A DNA stretch of 64,000 nucleotides, from assembly GCA_024734495.1 (NCBI GenBank), contig JALMQS010000069.1, forward strand, positions 348,961 to 412,960, in the 5' to 3' direction. Origin of the DNA: Forficula auricularia. Taxonomy: Eukaryota; Arthropoda; Insecta; Dermaptera; Forficulidae. Of the stretch, positions 1 to 10,135 are shown in pieces. Position 1 is the first letter of the stretch, and the number at the start of each line of letters is the position of its first letter. Under the pieces are notes generated by a model. The model saw only the letters and a list, made by a program, of their open reading frames with translations, was not told the origin of the DNA and made no database searches. A program made the translations under genes and the position numbers.

Positions 1-18
1 TCAGATAAGAGCTTATAT

Positions 19-260
19 CGTCGCTGATCTTACAAAACCTCGTAAGTCCTAAATTCATTGTTGCCAGAAAACAAGAAAAACCATTTTAAACAACAATACA
101 AACAATATTTATTATTTGTTCGTAGCGCGAAATTAAATTGGAATAGAATAATAAAGTTTCAATAGACAGATGCGCTGTGAAAAGTTGGTCGGTATAAACG
201 TATAGGTAATACATATTTGACCAAAAATCGGACTTACGAGGTTTTCTAAGATCAGCGACG
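19..260. repeat. MITE family A, copy 1
   Basis: A 242-bp element whose ends are inverted repeats: CGTCGCTGATCTTACAAAAC at the left and its near-complement at the right. A second copy with the interior in opposite orientation lies at 52012-52265. It has no coding capacity. It sits in the intron of the heparanase-like gene, with its right end only about 14 bases from the splice donor of the 280-627 exon. The target duplication is unclear. Confidence 0.85.
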
Positions 261-279
261 GTATTTGAGTTTGACTTAC

Positions 280-627
280 CAATCCAGAGGGGCTTGTTGG
301 AGATGGCCTTGCCAAATGTCTTGAAGAGCTCTTCCTTGTCAGACGTGAGTGTATCAATGTCCATGACCATTTCTCCGGTGGCGTCCACGCCGCACACATT
401 GGAAGCGCGAACAAACCGCGGATGCCAAGTGATTGCGTCCAACACGTGACCAGCCTCTTTGAAGAGATCCCGAAGAAAGTTCACCTCTTGGGTATTCTTG
501 AAATCGAGAATATCTGGACCAAAGATTGGAGAATGCGAGTATCTTGGGAAGGCGTCTAAAATGTGTCTCAATCGCACGAGTTCGCGACCTATTTCCGTGC
601 CGGAGGATGTCTGCACTGTCTGCAATT
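280..627 (-). CDS. Heparanase-like protein, coding exon 5 (GH79 barrel)
   Basis: This exon encodes residues 154-268 of the reconstructed protein. The acceptor is a T-rich tract ending CTAG (AG at 629-628); the donor is G|GTAAGT at 279-274. The translation matches the heparanase core: GPD near residue 190, the DLFKEAGHVLDAITWHPRF block (human VTWHHYY region) and PLWIG at the end, equivalent to human VWLGE. The exon stops one base into the Gly codon, so the catalytic nucleophile Glu should be the first full residue of the next exon, which lies beyond the window. The spacing from the presumed acid/base E153 to that position is 117 residues, against 118 in human heparanase. The family is endo-beta-glucuronidases cutting heparan sulfate, usually lysosomal or secreted. 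Family identity is strong; activity is not established. Confidence 0.88.
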
Positions 628-2289
628 CTAGAAAAAAAGGGACGAATTTTCATTATTTTCATTTTTCAAATAGAATTCTAAAAAGGATTGAAACTTAGCC
701 TAGGTACCGAAACTAATTGAAGACCCCTCGGAAAGAACAGAGCATGTACATTTTTTTTGAAAATGATCTTGGATAGTTGAAATTACTTTCAAATAACGCG
801 GTTACGAAAAAATTAACAAAAAATAATTTCATGCACCATTATTTACATTGACCATACATACCCTACGCCATAATAAAGTTTTTGTGAGAATATAATTTAA
901 ATCGCAGTATCTTTACACAAATAAACTTCAACGGATAGTTGCTAGACTTTATCTATAGTCGTTTTAAAATCCATGCTTCGCTATGGATAATGTAGTAAAA
1001 AATTATAGTGAATATAGAATCTCAAAATTTAGTATGATGACTACATCTCAATTATTCAATCCTTTATATCTCAATAGTTAGTTTTATCAAATTATTTTCT
1101 ATTTAATAAAATATTAAGCATTTTATTCTGAATAAAATGACACTTTAATTTTGAAAATTGGTTGACAATTAATCGAGTTATGATGTTTTTTTGTTGTCAT
1201 TATTTTAGGTTAGTCATGGTTAATTGGATGAGATGAAATCGGCCATCATCGAATTTTAAATATTTGAATTTGAACATTGCTGCCATCTTACATCGATTTG
1301 TCCAACTAGCTTGTTGACAGATTAATTATAAAAATTCAAACAATTCTTGATTGAATCCAGCACCATCTTTTTTTCATTTACTTAAGAATAACTAACCATA
1401 ATTATTACCATAATAACTCGGTTAATAATTAACCGATTTGCAAAAATAAGGTGTCATTTTGTTTATAATTAAATTATTAAAATTTTATTAACTTTAAAAA
1501 CTTTAAAAAACTCCTGAAATAGAAAAAAACATTCCATATTTGACTTTTTGTTGATTAAAATTTCGATCATTTTTAAAATTAACATGTTTTCTAAATTCCG
1601 CTCTTTATTTAAAATTTTAAAAATGTGTCCCATGCTAGCTAGTTGATTGGCTAGCAAGCATGATACATTTGTAATTTTTAGTAAATATTTATATTCCCTC
1701 CCCTAGCTTCTAGCTTCACTCCAATTTCATGAAATATAACCTCCACCAACTTCGTATCCGCCACAATCTCATGAAAATTATCCCCCCCCCCCCCACCTCC
1801 TTACAAATAGAAGATGAATAACAGTAGTGGAGCACAGCCTATGATATTTGTAATAAAAACACTGTACGTACACTGTTCACTTGATTATAAGCAAATGCGC
1901 TTTTTTAACTGTCATTACAACTTTTGTCTTACTATAGTTGTAAAGTATATTTTATTCAGTTCTAAAGTAAGTTTATATTATCTTTTGTTGAAGTTATAAA
2001 ACTTAACCGTTTTTATTTTTAGCATGTAATGGTAATTTTGCAACAATTTTCGAACCCCCCACCCCCCAGAAATTTCAATGACACATTCTGCGTCTTAATC
2101 CCCCTTTATAGTTTCTTTATCAACCCTTTTTAAAGCAACTATTATTTCAAAAATTTCAAATTTCTATTGATAAATGAAGAATTTCTCCTGAAACGTCTGG
2201 AATTTTAATAAATGATTCTAGATTGTTCTATAAAAAATTTGTATTTATTTGTATTCAGAAAGAAAGATCATAATAATAAAATAGAATTA
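628..2289. other. Intron sequence, AT-rich, mostly featureless
   Basis: Part of the 3.0-kb intron between exons 5 and 4 of the heparanase-like gene. A relic at about 905-1000 resembles the direct repeats at 23.78-24.16 kb and the segment near 24.54 kb. Poly-C tracts occur near 1784-1797 and 2056. I see no coding exon. Confidence 0.6.
905..995 (+). repeat. Relic of the 24-kb dispersed repeat
   Basis: Contains AATAAACTTCAACGGATAG followed by TTGCTAGACTTTAT, and then CCATGCTTCGCTATGGATAA. Both blocks recur, further apart, at 23.78-24.56 kb, so this looks like an internally deleted copy. Confidence 0.5.
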
Positions 2290-2405
2290 AATTGAAAGTT
2301 TCTTTTTGCCGAGAGTAGCAGAATTTTTATATATTAAAGGAGACAATAAAAGAGTGTGTCTTCTGGTGAAAAAATAATTTTTTAAATTTATTTATAACGA
2401 TATAG

Positions 2406-3554
2406 ATTAAGGTAGTTGTTTCGCGACAATACTAGCTAAAAGTTAATGCTAAAGTATATAGTACAGACAATAAGGATTCATAATTCATAACCATATATTT
2501 GGGAAGTACGGTCAAAGAGAATTGGGACCATTCTGTTGAGATCCGTTGCCGAATAGAAAAAGCTCGAAGCACTTTCATCAGAATGTCGGGCCTGTTCAAG
2601 TGCCATTTCCTTAATTTGCCAACTAGAGTATGACTCCTCCGATGCTACGTGTTCCCTGTGCTTCTGTATGGAGCTGAGACATGGATGGTTACAGAAACAG
2701 CTAGTAAAAGATTGAACGCATTTGAAATGTGGCTATATCGAAGAATTTTGAGAATCCCTTGGACAGCCCATGTTACAAATAAAAATGTGTTACAACGCCT
2801 AAATAAAGAAATGGAAATCATGACTACAATCAAGGCAAGAAAACTGGAATATTTGAGACACAAATGAGAAATAAAGAACGATATGGGCTCCTTCAGCTTG
2901 TACTACAGGTGAAGGGAATGGGAAAGAGAAGACCGGGCAGAAGACGCATCTCTTGGCTTAAAAACCTAAGAACTTGGTTTGCTACTTCCACTACGGGTCT
3001 ATTTAGAGCCTCACTAAATAAGATTATAATTGCCAGAATGATCGCCAACGTCCGGTAACGGACAGGCACTAGAAGAAGAAGAATTCATAAGACCAAAACT
3101 TTTTGCTGTTTATGTACCACTAATAGCCAATCCCGTGCTCGTTTGGCAAATCTGGGAACACTGTCCGAGCTTGTATATATTTTATCATAGAAATATCAGA
3201 TAAAGTACATAATAAAGGGAGATTTATAAAACAAAAAGTTCTTAATAAGCGATTGAATGCTGTTGCGACAATGGCTGAAAACGTCAAAAAACGTCAAAAA
3301 AGTACTGAAGTTAACCCAATTTTTAGGTTAAATAAATGTGTTGTTGCCAGCTTAATTATTATTAAATATATATTTAAACTTTCCGATATTCCGTATAGTG
3401 CAATGTATAAGAGTCTGAAAAACTCTATCTTTGGAATTTAATATCTCCGGAACTATATTGTTCATGTATTTCGTTTTGCATAATTATTTATTATCTGTCT
3501 AAATTTCAAAAAAAAATGTTAAGAAAACCCATATGGTGAAACAACTACCTTAAT
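2406..3554. mobile_element. TIR-bounded insertion carrying a LINE fragment
   Basis: Both ends read ATTAAGGTAGTTGTTTC (2406-2422 directly, 3554-3538 as the complement). The interior holds a decayed LINE reverse-transcriptase C-terminus. A DNA-type element enclosing a non-LTR fragment implies that the LINE inserted into or was captured by it. No target duplication was recognised. Confidence 0.6.
2500..3058 (+). pseudogene. Non-LTR retrotransposon reverse transcriptase, C-terminal fragment
   Basis: The translation shows the tail typical of many arthropod LINE polyproteins: LLYGAETW, then FEMWLYRRILRIPWT, a KARKLEYL block, and finally GKRRPGRRRISWLKNLR with IANVR at the very end. The reading frame is broken by an in-frame TGA near 2635 (before LLRCYVFPVLLYG) and by a frameshift at about 2863-2867, where the frame ending YLRHK stops and continues as MRNKERYGLLQLV one frame over. 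There are no polymerase catalytic residues, because only the region downstream of the palm domain remains. It is enclosed in the 2406-3554 TIR element inside a heparanase intron, so it is a dead passenger. The exact clade cannot be assigned from this fragment. Confidence 0.85.
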
Positions 3555-3670
3555 CGTTTTAAATAAATTAAAAAATGTATTTTTCCAGCAGAAGATATAC
3601 TCTTTTATTGTCTTCTTTAAAACAATAGACGATTATTAATATATTATTAAGAGAGAAAGAATGAGAGTAC

Positions 3671-3841
3671 CATATCCTAGCTGCCAGCTGAGTGGGAATT
3701 CCTTCTCGTTGCTGAATGTGATGAGATCGAGGGCGTCTCTTGGATCCCATTCGCCATTGCTTCTCTGCTGAGTGTTCAGACACATGATCAAATTGAGTTC
3801 CGAATCCCGAGTGAATTTATTCAGTAGCATCCAATCGGATT
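3671..3841 (-). CDS. Heparanase-like protein, coding exon 4
   Basis: Encodes residues 97-152, beginning SDWMLLNKF and ending PLSWQLGY. The acceptor is CTCTTTTCAG (AG at 3843-3842). The donor is G|GTACTC at 3670. Both ends are phase 1: G plus AA from the next exon regenerates GAA, so Glu153 is created across the junction. ELNLIMCLNTQQR matches human LDLIFGLNALLRT, and PLSWQLG matches ISWELG. Human has NEPN at the acid/base site; here the reconstructed sequence reads YELQ, so the Asn usually found before the acid/base Glu in clan GH-A is Tyr. This could reflect lost activity or a missed microexon. The intron to exon 3 is only 75 bases. Confidence 0.85.
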
Positions 3842-3916
3842 CTGAAAAGAGGGAAGATAAGTAATTAGATTGTAATGAGACCGAGAACTAGAAGAGGAGA
3901 GAGATGGATTGGTTAC

Positions 3917-4038
3917 CGCTTAGGGTGGAATTATCCGTGATTGGGGAATTTCTCTGGAAACGAATTGAGTTGCTTTGGGGGCCGCCCAATCGAAGATAAG
4001 CAGGCGAGAGCGCCCTCGCCATCGACACCGAATACCCT
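3917..4038 (-). CDS. Heparanase-like protein, coding exon 3
   Basis: Encodes residues 56-95, starting GYSVSMARALSPAYLRLGG, the near-invariant heparanase motif (human LARGLSPAYLRFGG). The acceptor is TTTTACTTACAG (AG at 4040-4039), entering in phase 2: CA from exon 2 plus A makes Gln55. The donor is G|GTAACC, leaving one base that joins AA of exon 4 to give Glu96. Only about 23 residues separate the LRLGG motif from the next conserved block (DWMLL), against roughly 75-85 in human heparanase, so the excised linker region has no counterpart. The following 75-bp intron leaves no room for another exon. Confidence 0.87.
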
Positions 4039-4261
4039 CTGTAAGTAAAACACAACAGGGCCATTTTAATACAAGAACTTTGAAACTAGATAATAAGAAT
4101 AAGCCAGCATATTATTAACAGGAGTAACAGAGTGAATGTACTAACTTAGTTTTCAATAAATCATTTTCATTAGATGTTCTTTTACGAAAACATAAACATA
4201 TTTTGAAGAAGACAATAAAAGAGTGTGTCTTATTCTCGAATTATAAATTTTATTTATAACG

Positions 4262-4299
4262 AGACTATAGTTTCGAGGGCTTTGCCCTCTTCATCAGTA
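4262..4299 (-). ncRNA. Hammerhead-like ribozyme motif, family D left arm
   Basis: Read on the minus strand: CTGATGA, one extra A, stem II GAGGGC/GCCCTC with loop AAA, GAAA, then ACTATAGT (palindromic stem III), and GTC before the predicted cleavage point. Stem I is at most two base pairs. All core bases are present. Confidence 0.6.
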
Positions 4300-4661
4300 T
4301 TTCGGAACACAAAAGAATTTTTAAAGGAGGTTCAGGTCATAGCGACGCAAACCATTTAATCTCCGAGAAACATTGTTTTCAAAACGAATCAAATATTAAA
4401 TGAATTAGATCAGAACACGATCCCCTAAAAATTAGTATCTTCGAATCGTTAGAAATTTTAAAATCATACAATAACTCACCCGAAAAATTTTTAATTCAGA
4501 AAACAGTAGGTATCTTAAAAGTAGCCGCGCAAATAAAACCCCAATACCACCACCTACAGACAAAAAATGAAAAAAGTATAAACGGAAAATCATAATTTGT
4601 CCAATCCAGGTGTATAGCTCACTTTCCATTCATACATTAATTCATGTGAATCAATTGTAAT

Positions 4662-4702
4662 AGACTGATGAAGAGGGCAAAGCCCTCGAAACAATAGTCT
4701 CG
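4662..4702 (+). ncRNA. Hammerhead-like ribozyme motif, family D right arm
   Basis: Mirror of the 4262-4299 motif. CTGATGA at 4665-4671, a six-bp GAGGGC/GCCCTC stem II, GAAAC at 4688-4692, loop AATA, GTC at 4697-4699. Stem III is AC/GT with a four-base loop. Confidence 0.6.
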
Positions 4703-4986
4703 TTATAAATAAAATTTGTAATTCCAGCAGAAGACACACTCTTTTATTGTCTCCTTCAAAATATAAAAATTCTGATACCCTCGGCAAAAAACTTTCAATT
4801 TAATAAACATATTTGTTATATTAAACAATTAATTATTCCAGCGCCTCCCAATCGATCACAGACCCCAAAGATCGAAAATAATTTTCTCTTCACCCGGGGC
4901 GCGACCACAACGAGGACGTGTAAAGACAATAATAACAAATTCAAATTTAGGGAACGAAGAAAAGATTGTTTTTATTACAGACAAAA

Positions 4987-5081
4987 GGATCAGCCGGGGC
5001 TCGATCCCGGGATCTTTGAATATGTACTGCAATGCTTTGTCATAAGAGGTTTACCTCCTATATCCACTAAGCTACTGATCC
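4987..5081 (-). repeat. tRNA-derived segment, copy 1
   Basis: Minus-strand reading has a 7-bp acceptor-like pair GGATCAG/CTGATCC, an A-box TAGCTTAGTGG and a T-arm with GCTCGAGCC-like B-box. The 95-nt length and irregular anticodon region argue for a SINE head or pseudo-tRNA. Confidence 0.7.
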
Positions 5082-5490
5082 CCGAACCCAAACTAATACC
5101 TTTTGTCTATATGAATTATGGAATTTCTTTTTTAATCCTCTCCTCGTTCATTTTTCGCAGCGTAGGCCTTGATTCATTAATTAAACAATTAATTATTCCA
5201 GCGCCTCCCAATCGATCGCAGACCCCAAAGATCGAAAATAATTTTCTCTTCACCCGGGGCGCGACCACAACGAGGCCGTGTAAAGACAATTAATAACAAA
5301 TTCAAATTGTGGAGTGTGGTGAAGAGAAAATTATTTTCGATCTTTGGGGTCTGCGATCGATTGGGAGGCGCTGGAATAATTAATTGTTTAATTAATGAAT
5401 CAAGGCCTACGCTGCGAAAAATGAACGAGGAGAGGATTCAAAAAGAAATTCCATAATTCATATAGACAAAAGGTATTAATTTGGGTTCGG

Positions 5491-5585
5491 GGATCAGTAG
5501 CTTAGTGGATATAGGAGGTAAACCTCTTATGACAAAGCATTGCAGTACATATGCAAAGATCCCGGGTTCGAGCCCCGGCTGATCC
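5491..5585 (+). repeat. tRNA-derived segment, copy 2
   Basis: Nearly identical to 4987-5081 in inverse orientation. Acceptor GGATCAG/CTGATCC, A-box TAGCTTAGTGG, B-box GGTTCGAGCCC. No standard anticodon stem-loop can be drawn with confidence. Confidence 0.7.
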
Positions 5586-5640
5586 TTTTGTCTGTAATAA
5601 AAATAATTTTTTCTTCGTTCCCTAAATTTGATATTTATTA

Positions 5641-6482
5641 TATTTCACATCCTATAATATGTAAAAAAATAAATGGAAAATATAAAATTCTGTAAATTTT
5701 TACCAAAAGAAAGAAATAACTAAACTGATGAGGCTATTTGATGAGTTTATTATAATCCTGCCCCTCCCCCCCCCCCTCCAGGTTTTAGGTTTTTTTTCAT
5801 TGTTAGTTTCCTAAGGCCTTAAAACCTTTAACTATTCCAAATCAGACGAAGGGTACACATATTTAACCCCTGGCCCATAATTTTTGGTTCGATTTTAAAA
5901 CTCTAATCAGCTCTTAATCTCAATATAATATTATATGTAAATATAAAATTTCGTATTGAGCTTACACGTGGGAACACGCACTCAAGAAGAACAGACATTT
6001 TGAGAAAATAATTTCGCACAATTTAAAAGTTGCCGATCAAATGATCTAATTTATTAAAATTATTCACCAATAATAATACGTTTATAATGAAAAAAACAAA
6101 AAAACAGTTGATGTCGCCATCTCATGAGTAATATAATAAATGTGCACTCCCCCCCCCGGGCTTCTTTAGGATGTTGATTTTTGCATTAATAATTCTTTAA
6201 GGTTTTAAAGGCTAACTGTACAAAATTTTCAAAAAGTTCACTGCTTAATTCTAGACCACAAACCATGACTCATTTTTTTTTGCTTTAATTAAACAAATCA
6301 TGATAATAAAATATTTATACACAAATATAGTATTTACAGAGTATGTAGTTTATATAGATTTTTTATTATATATTTATAATTTTATAATCAATGATTATAT
6401 AGAGGGATATATGTCAATCTTTAAGTATTTAATAAACTTTAATCTTTCAGATATAAAAGAGAAGCAAAAAAACAATTCTTTT
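5641..6482. other. AT-rich intron spacer
   Basis: Contains C-rich tracts near 5761-5779 and 6149-6158 only. I see no gene, inverted repeat or recognisable element. Confidence 0.5.
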
Positions 6483-6720
6483 TTAACCGACTTCAAAAAA
6501 GGAGGAGGTTCTCTATTCGACTGAATTTTTTTTTGTGCCTATGTTACCTCATATCTCCGCCAATTGTGAACCGATTTTGAAAAAAAAAAAAAAAATTTCA
6601 TAGGTATTAGACCTTTTTTATTAGGTTTTTTAGACCTAACTTCTTTGTTTATGAACCGATTTCGATGGTTCTTTTTTTATCCGATAGGGGGTGTTTTAGG
6701 GATGGTGTCATATTAATTTG
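6483..6720 (+). repeat. Dispersed repeat family G (ACCGACTTCAAAAAAGGAGG)
   Basis: Begins TTTTAACCGACTTCAAAAAAGG and continues through TATGTTACCTCATATCTCC. The same text is found inverted at 28757-28800 and 33130-33310. It is a common arthropod transposon-end sequence; its class is not assigned. Confidence 0.7.
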
Positions 6721-6771
6721 GTCAAGTTCTGATGATATGATCACTATTAATAACATCACTAAAAAGAGAAC

Positions 6772-7463
6772 AATAAAAATAATTTTTAAGAAAAAAATAA
6801 AAACCGACTTCAAAAAATTAAATGCAACAAATAAAATACATTAAAAGGTATAAAATAATTATTATCTTATTTAGTTACAACTAAACGACGAAATATTAAC
6901 ATGAAATTACTTTTTGAAGTTGGTGCCAAACATATACCTTTTATCAAATACTGTATATATCAATACAGGACAGTCTGTCAAAATACAATAGAAAAGCAAA
7001 CCGTTTTTGGTCTCATGAATTTGAGCGCCACCATGCGAGCAAAATGGAAATCTTGCAGTCAAATCCGACTTTCGGCTACCGTCAAAATTAAAAAAAAACT
7101 TGAGCGTCATGGAAAAAATATATATTGTGTCCGTTTAATGTTATATATGATTTAATAAGATCGATTTTAAATAATTTACGCATTTTAATATTATGCGCTT
7201 TATGTAGTTTACTTTTTTCTCGCTAGAGTGTGCTTTTTTCAGGGTACCATATTTTTGACAGGCTGTCTTGTATTGTTATATACAGTATTTGCTTATAGGT
7301 ATAGTTTGTTTGGCACCGACTACAAAAAGTAATTTCATGTTAATATTTCGTCGTTTAGTTGTAACTAAATAAGATAATAATTATTTTATACCTATTAGTG
7401 TATTTTATTTGTTGCATTTAATTTTTTGAAGTCGGTTTTTATTTTTTTCTTAAAAATTATTAT
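6772..7463. repeat. Large foldback element
   Basis: Arms of about 200 bp (6772-6985 and 7240-7463) are inverted copies, e.g. GTTACAACTAAACGACGAAA near 6875 and its complement near 7350. The ends contain a truncated family G sequence (GACTTCAAAAAATTAAATGC). The unpaired centre is non-coding. Confidence 0.8.
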
Positions 7464-7545
7464 TCACACTTTACATTACTTACCATATGGTGCCGTATGG
7501 TAAAGTAAAAAATTCCTAATAATGGTTGAATAGTTATTTACTCAC

Positions 7546-7707
7546 TGTAATAGCTGATTATCGAGAAGCACATTGGGATCAATGGTGAGACTAACGAACT
7601 TGTCACTGACCACTTGAAGAGGTTTGTTCAGAACCACCGAAATGTCGAGTGCCAATGTCGTTGCTGGCAGGATACACGCACACCAACTCACCACCAGCCA
7701 AGACAAC
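7546..7707 (-). CDS. Heparanase-like protein, coding exon 2 (signal peptide and N-terminus)
   Basis: Encodes the end of Met1 through the start of Gln55. The acceptor is TTTGCTCTAG with a CTACTAAT branch-like sequence upstream; the first exon base G completes ATG with AT from exon 1. Residues 2-20 (LSWLVVSWCACILPATTLA) form a hydrophobic signal peptide. The following LDISVVLNKPLQVVSDKFVSLTID matches the start of mature heparanase (human [24 protein letters not shown]). The donor is CA|GTGAGT at 7545, phase 2. The start is chosen because the upstream exon supplies AT in a good context (CAACACCATG) and the frame continues through all later exons. Confidence 0.87.
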
Positions 7708-8460
7708 CTAGAGCAAACATTAGTAGAGAGAGAGTGTAATAGACTTAGATATATAAAGGACTATTAAATTTATTTTAATCAAAATAAAAAATAATTTTTT
7801 TTGTAATTTAAGCAAATTCAATTTTTTTTTATCACAATATTCAAATACATATATGGATATTATTAGGTCAAGTAAACATGCAGGTGCATAAAATTCCAGC
7901 CTCTGCAAATAATATACATTTTCCAACATTGGAAACCTATCTCGAAAAATGAAACTATACAGGGGATTCAAAATACTAGTTAAAATTTTAATTCTTAAAC
8001 TAAAAGGAATACCGTAATTTTTGGAACCCCTTAAGTCTTAAAATAAAATTCATAATTTACAATTTTTGAAACCTTGGTAAAGTTCATTTTTTATCTTTTT
8101 ACAACATTTATTATTTAGTGGGAAATTTTTAAAATTTTGAATGTCCTATTTAAATAAAAATTCATCGTACGAAACCCAGAACATTCCACCTAATTTTTTT
8201 TATTTTAAAAAGTAATATTCGAATTTTCTTGATTTACAGCAAAATTGTTTTCTAGCTGTCTTCCAGTTTTCTCTTTATGTTTAATTATTATTCTATTTAA
8301 TTGAAAAGATTTTGTTTTGCCATGAGTAACAGAGTTACATAAATAGAAATAAATGATTTTGTTAAGGGAGAATGGTGTGAGTTCTTGGCGAAACATTTTA
8401 AATAAAGTAAAGAAAATTTTGAAAAATTTTAGAAGCTTTTTAAAATGAATGAGGATTATA
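7708..8460. other. Intron spacer
   Basis: Start of the 3.6-kb first intron of the heparanase-like gene. AT-rich; no gene or clear repeat recognised. Confidence 0.5.
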
Positions 8461-8660
8461 TATATTATTTGTTAGAGACTATATTAGTTTCGAATTTTGA
8501 ACTTCATCAAGAGTCTTTTTATAATTAGAAATTTAATTTCTCATGGGTTCAAATACCCAATTAGATGTTTTCGTTTTGTTTTAATAGTGAGCTGATGTCC
8601 TCTATTACAACAAAAAGAAAACATTTATTCGGATATTTGAAACCCATGAGAAATAACAGA
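8461..8660. repeat. Foldback fragment with decayed hammerhead motif
   Basis: The block TTTCTCATGGGTTCAAATA (about 8537) pairs with its complement near 8635-8655. On the minus strand, 8475-8515 reads CTTGATGA...CGAAAC...TAGTC, a degenerate member of the hammerhead-bearing family seen at 10.1-10.4 kb. Confidence 0.6.
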
Positions 8661-8664
8661 TAAA

Positions 8665-8840
8665 ATATTGAAGGAGACAATAAAAGAGTGTACTTATGCG
8701 GAATTATAAATTTTATTTATTTATAACGAATCGTTATAAATAAAAAAAATTTATAATTCCAGCAGAAGACACACTCTTTTATTGTCTCCTTCAATATATA
8801 AAAATTCTGCTACTCTCTGAAAAACTTTCAATTTAAGATA
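8665..8840. repeat. Short family D palindrome
   Basis: GGAGACAATAAAAGAGTG and its complement lie head to head around a TTATAACGAATCGTTATAA centre. The hammerhead core found in longer copies has been lost, consistent with central deletion. Confidence 0.75.
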
Positions 8841-8934
8841 AAATATTTATAATTAAAAAAAGACTAATAATGACGATTAAAACCTTCGAAACTATAGAAT
8901 CTAACAAATAATAAAAATATATAAATATATTAAC

Positions 8935-9165
8935 TACAAAAGCTGCGAAAAATGAACGAGGAAGAGATTAAAAGATTAAATAAAAATAAAATTCCATAAT
9001 TCATATAGACATTAAGTATCAGCTTGGGTTCAGGGATCGGTGGCTAAGAGGATAGGATCTAAGGCTCTTATAAAGGCATCGCATCGCACATGAGAAGATC
9101 CAGGGTTCGAATCCCGGCTAATCCTTTTTGTCTATAATATAAAAATCTTTTCTTCGTTCCCTAAT
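8935..9165 (+). repeat. tRNA-derived retroelement copy 3
   Basis: Carries GCGAAAAATGAACGAGGA, then the tRNA-like part at 9034-9124 (A-box GTGGCTAAGAGG, B-box GGTTCGAATCCC), then the tail TTTTTGTCTATAATA...CTTCGTTCCCTAA. Same order as at 5.4-5.64 kb. Confidence 0.75.
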
Positions 9166-9580
9166 TTAATATACCAATTAATATGCCAATTTCGAAGAAG
9201 TTAGAAAATGGCTCGATGAATGGTTTTGCTCAAAGGACAAACAGTTTTTTTGGGATGGCATCCATAAATTGCCAGAAAGATGGGCATGATGTATAGAATC
9301 AAATGGCCAATATTTTGAATAAATAAATTTTCCATTTTCTTAAAAATTACGTAGTTTTTTTTTCGAAAAAACCGGTAATGACTTTCCAGTACACCTAGTA
9401 AATATATGTTTATTTGCATCAAATTTTGAAAACTTTACTGGCTACTTGGACGCAATTCAGAGCTGTCTTTGAGAAATAAAATTTTAATTTATAGGCAAAT
9501 TTTGGAACCCGTATGGACATACTATATAGTTTGAAACATTGTGCTACTAGGGAATGCTCAACGTTGATGATAATAAACAT
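9165..9580. other. Intron spacer
   Basis: No gene or repeat structure recognised. Confidence 0.45.
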
Positions 9581-9765
9581 TTGAGCATCTTATTTTTGAA
9601 AAGAGTTGGAATGTTTTTAAAAAATGAGCTCGGGTTCAGATTAACAAATCAATTATAAACGAGAAAGAATTTAATTTATAGGACAGATTGTATGATTTTA
9701 ATAATATTTCTTTAAAATCATAGAATCTTTCCTATAAATTAAATTCTTTTCTCGTTGATGATAAT
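9580..9765. repeat. Dispersed repeat with hairpin
   Basis: GAGTTGGAATGTTTTTAAAAAA leads into a hairpin with arms CGAGAAAGAATTTAATTTATAGG and its complement (9660-9757). A related copy is at 16700-16905. Confidence 0.65.
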
Positions 9766-10099
9766 GTTCGTCGACTAAAAAGAAGAAAAAACATATGAAA
9801 TATTTATTTAACCAATTATATTAATTATTCCATTTGGATAATATTAATCTTATTATTGTATAAATATTGTTAAGTGAGGAATTATATTTTCCTAAATTGT
9901 GCCTTAAATATGTGAAATAACAAATCTTTTGACAATTGTGTTAATAATTGGTTAAGATAAATAAATTGAAAAGTTTTTTTTGCCGAGAGTAGCAGAGTTG
10001 TTGATTCACAAAGATAAACAAAGAGGTTGTCATCTGCTTGATGCAAATAAACATACACACATATATATCGAGATGATATATCTGTATATATATATTATT

Positions 10100-10135
10100 T
10101 ATTTTAGTTTCGAAGACTTGGTCTCATCATCAGTC
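10100..10135 (-). ncRNA. Hammerhead-like motif, partial
   Basis: Minus strand: CTGATGA (10133-10127), AGAC/GTCT stem II, GAAAC. The stem III and cleavage triplet region reads CTAAA, so the 3' part is eroded. Confidence 0.4.

Larger units (their letters stand above)
2290..3625. repeat. Foldback family D split by an insertion
   Basis: The left flank (2290-2405) carries the family D end GCCGAGAGTAGCAGAATTTT and GACAATAAAAGAGTGTGTCT. The right flank (3555-3625) carries the complement. Between them sits the TIR element 2406-3554. Related foldbacks are at 4.2-4.8, 8.67-8.83 and 47.03-47.18 kb. Confidence 0.7.
4195..4800. repeat. Foldback family D, complete copy with paired hammerhead motifs
   Basis: Arms at about 4200-4315 and 4655-4800 are inverted. 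They contain the GACAATAAAAGAGTGTGTCT end block, ATTTATAACGAGACTATAG and a hammerhead-like core. The interior 4316-4655 is AT-rich and non-coding. It lies in the intron between exons 3 and 2 of the heparanase-like gene. Confidence 0.8.
4825..5640. repeat. Composite palindrome with two opposed tRNA-like segments
   Basis: A block beginning CAGCGCCTCCCAATCGATC occurs directly at about 4840 and 5198 and inverted at about 5320-5375. The arms further out carry oppositely oriented tRNA-like sequences (4987-5081 minus, 5491-5585 plus) with a shared tail CTTCGTTCCCTAAATTT. A diverged copy of the block is at 43205-43290. The layout suggests head-to-head copies of one tRNA-derived retroelement. Confidence 0.7.

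Noticed and set aside
5491..5585. Functional tRNA gene
   Set aside because: Acceptor and T arms pair, but the 95-nt length, missing anticodon arm and several diverged copies argue for a tRNA-derived repeat.
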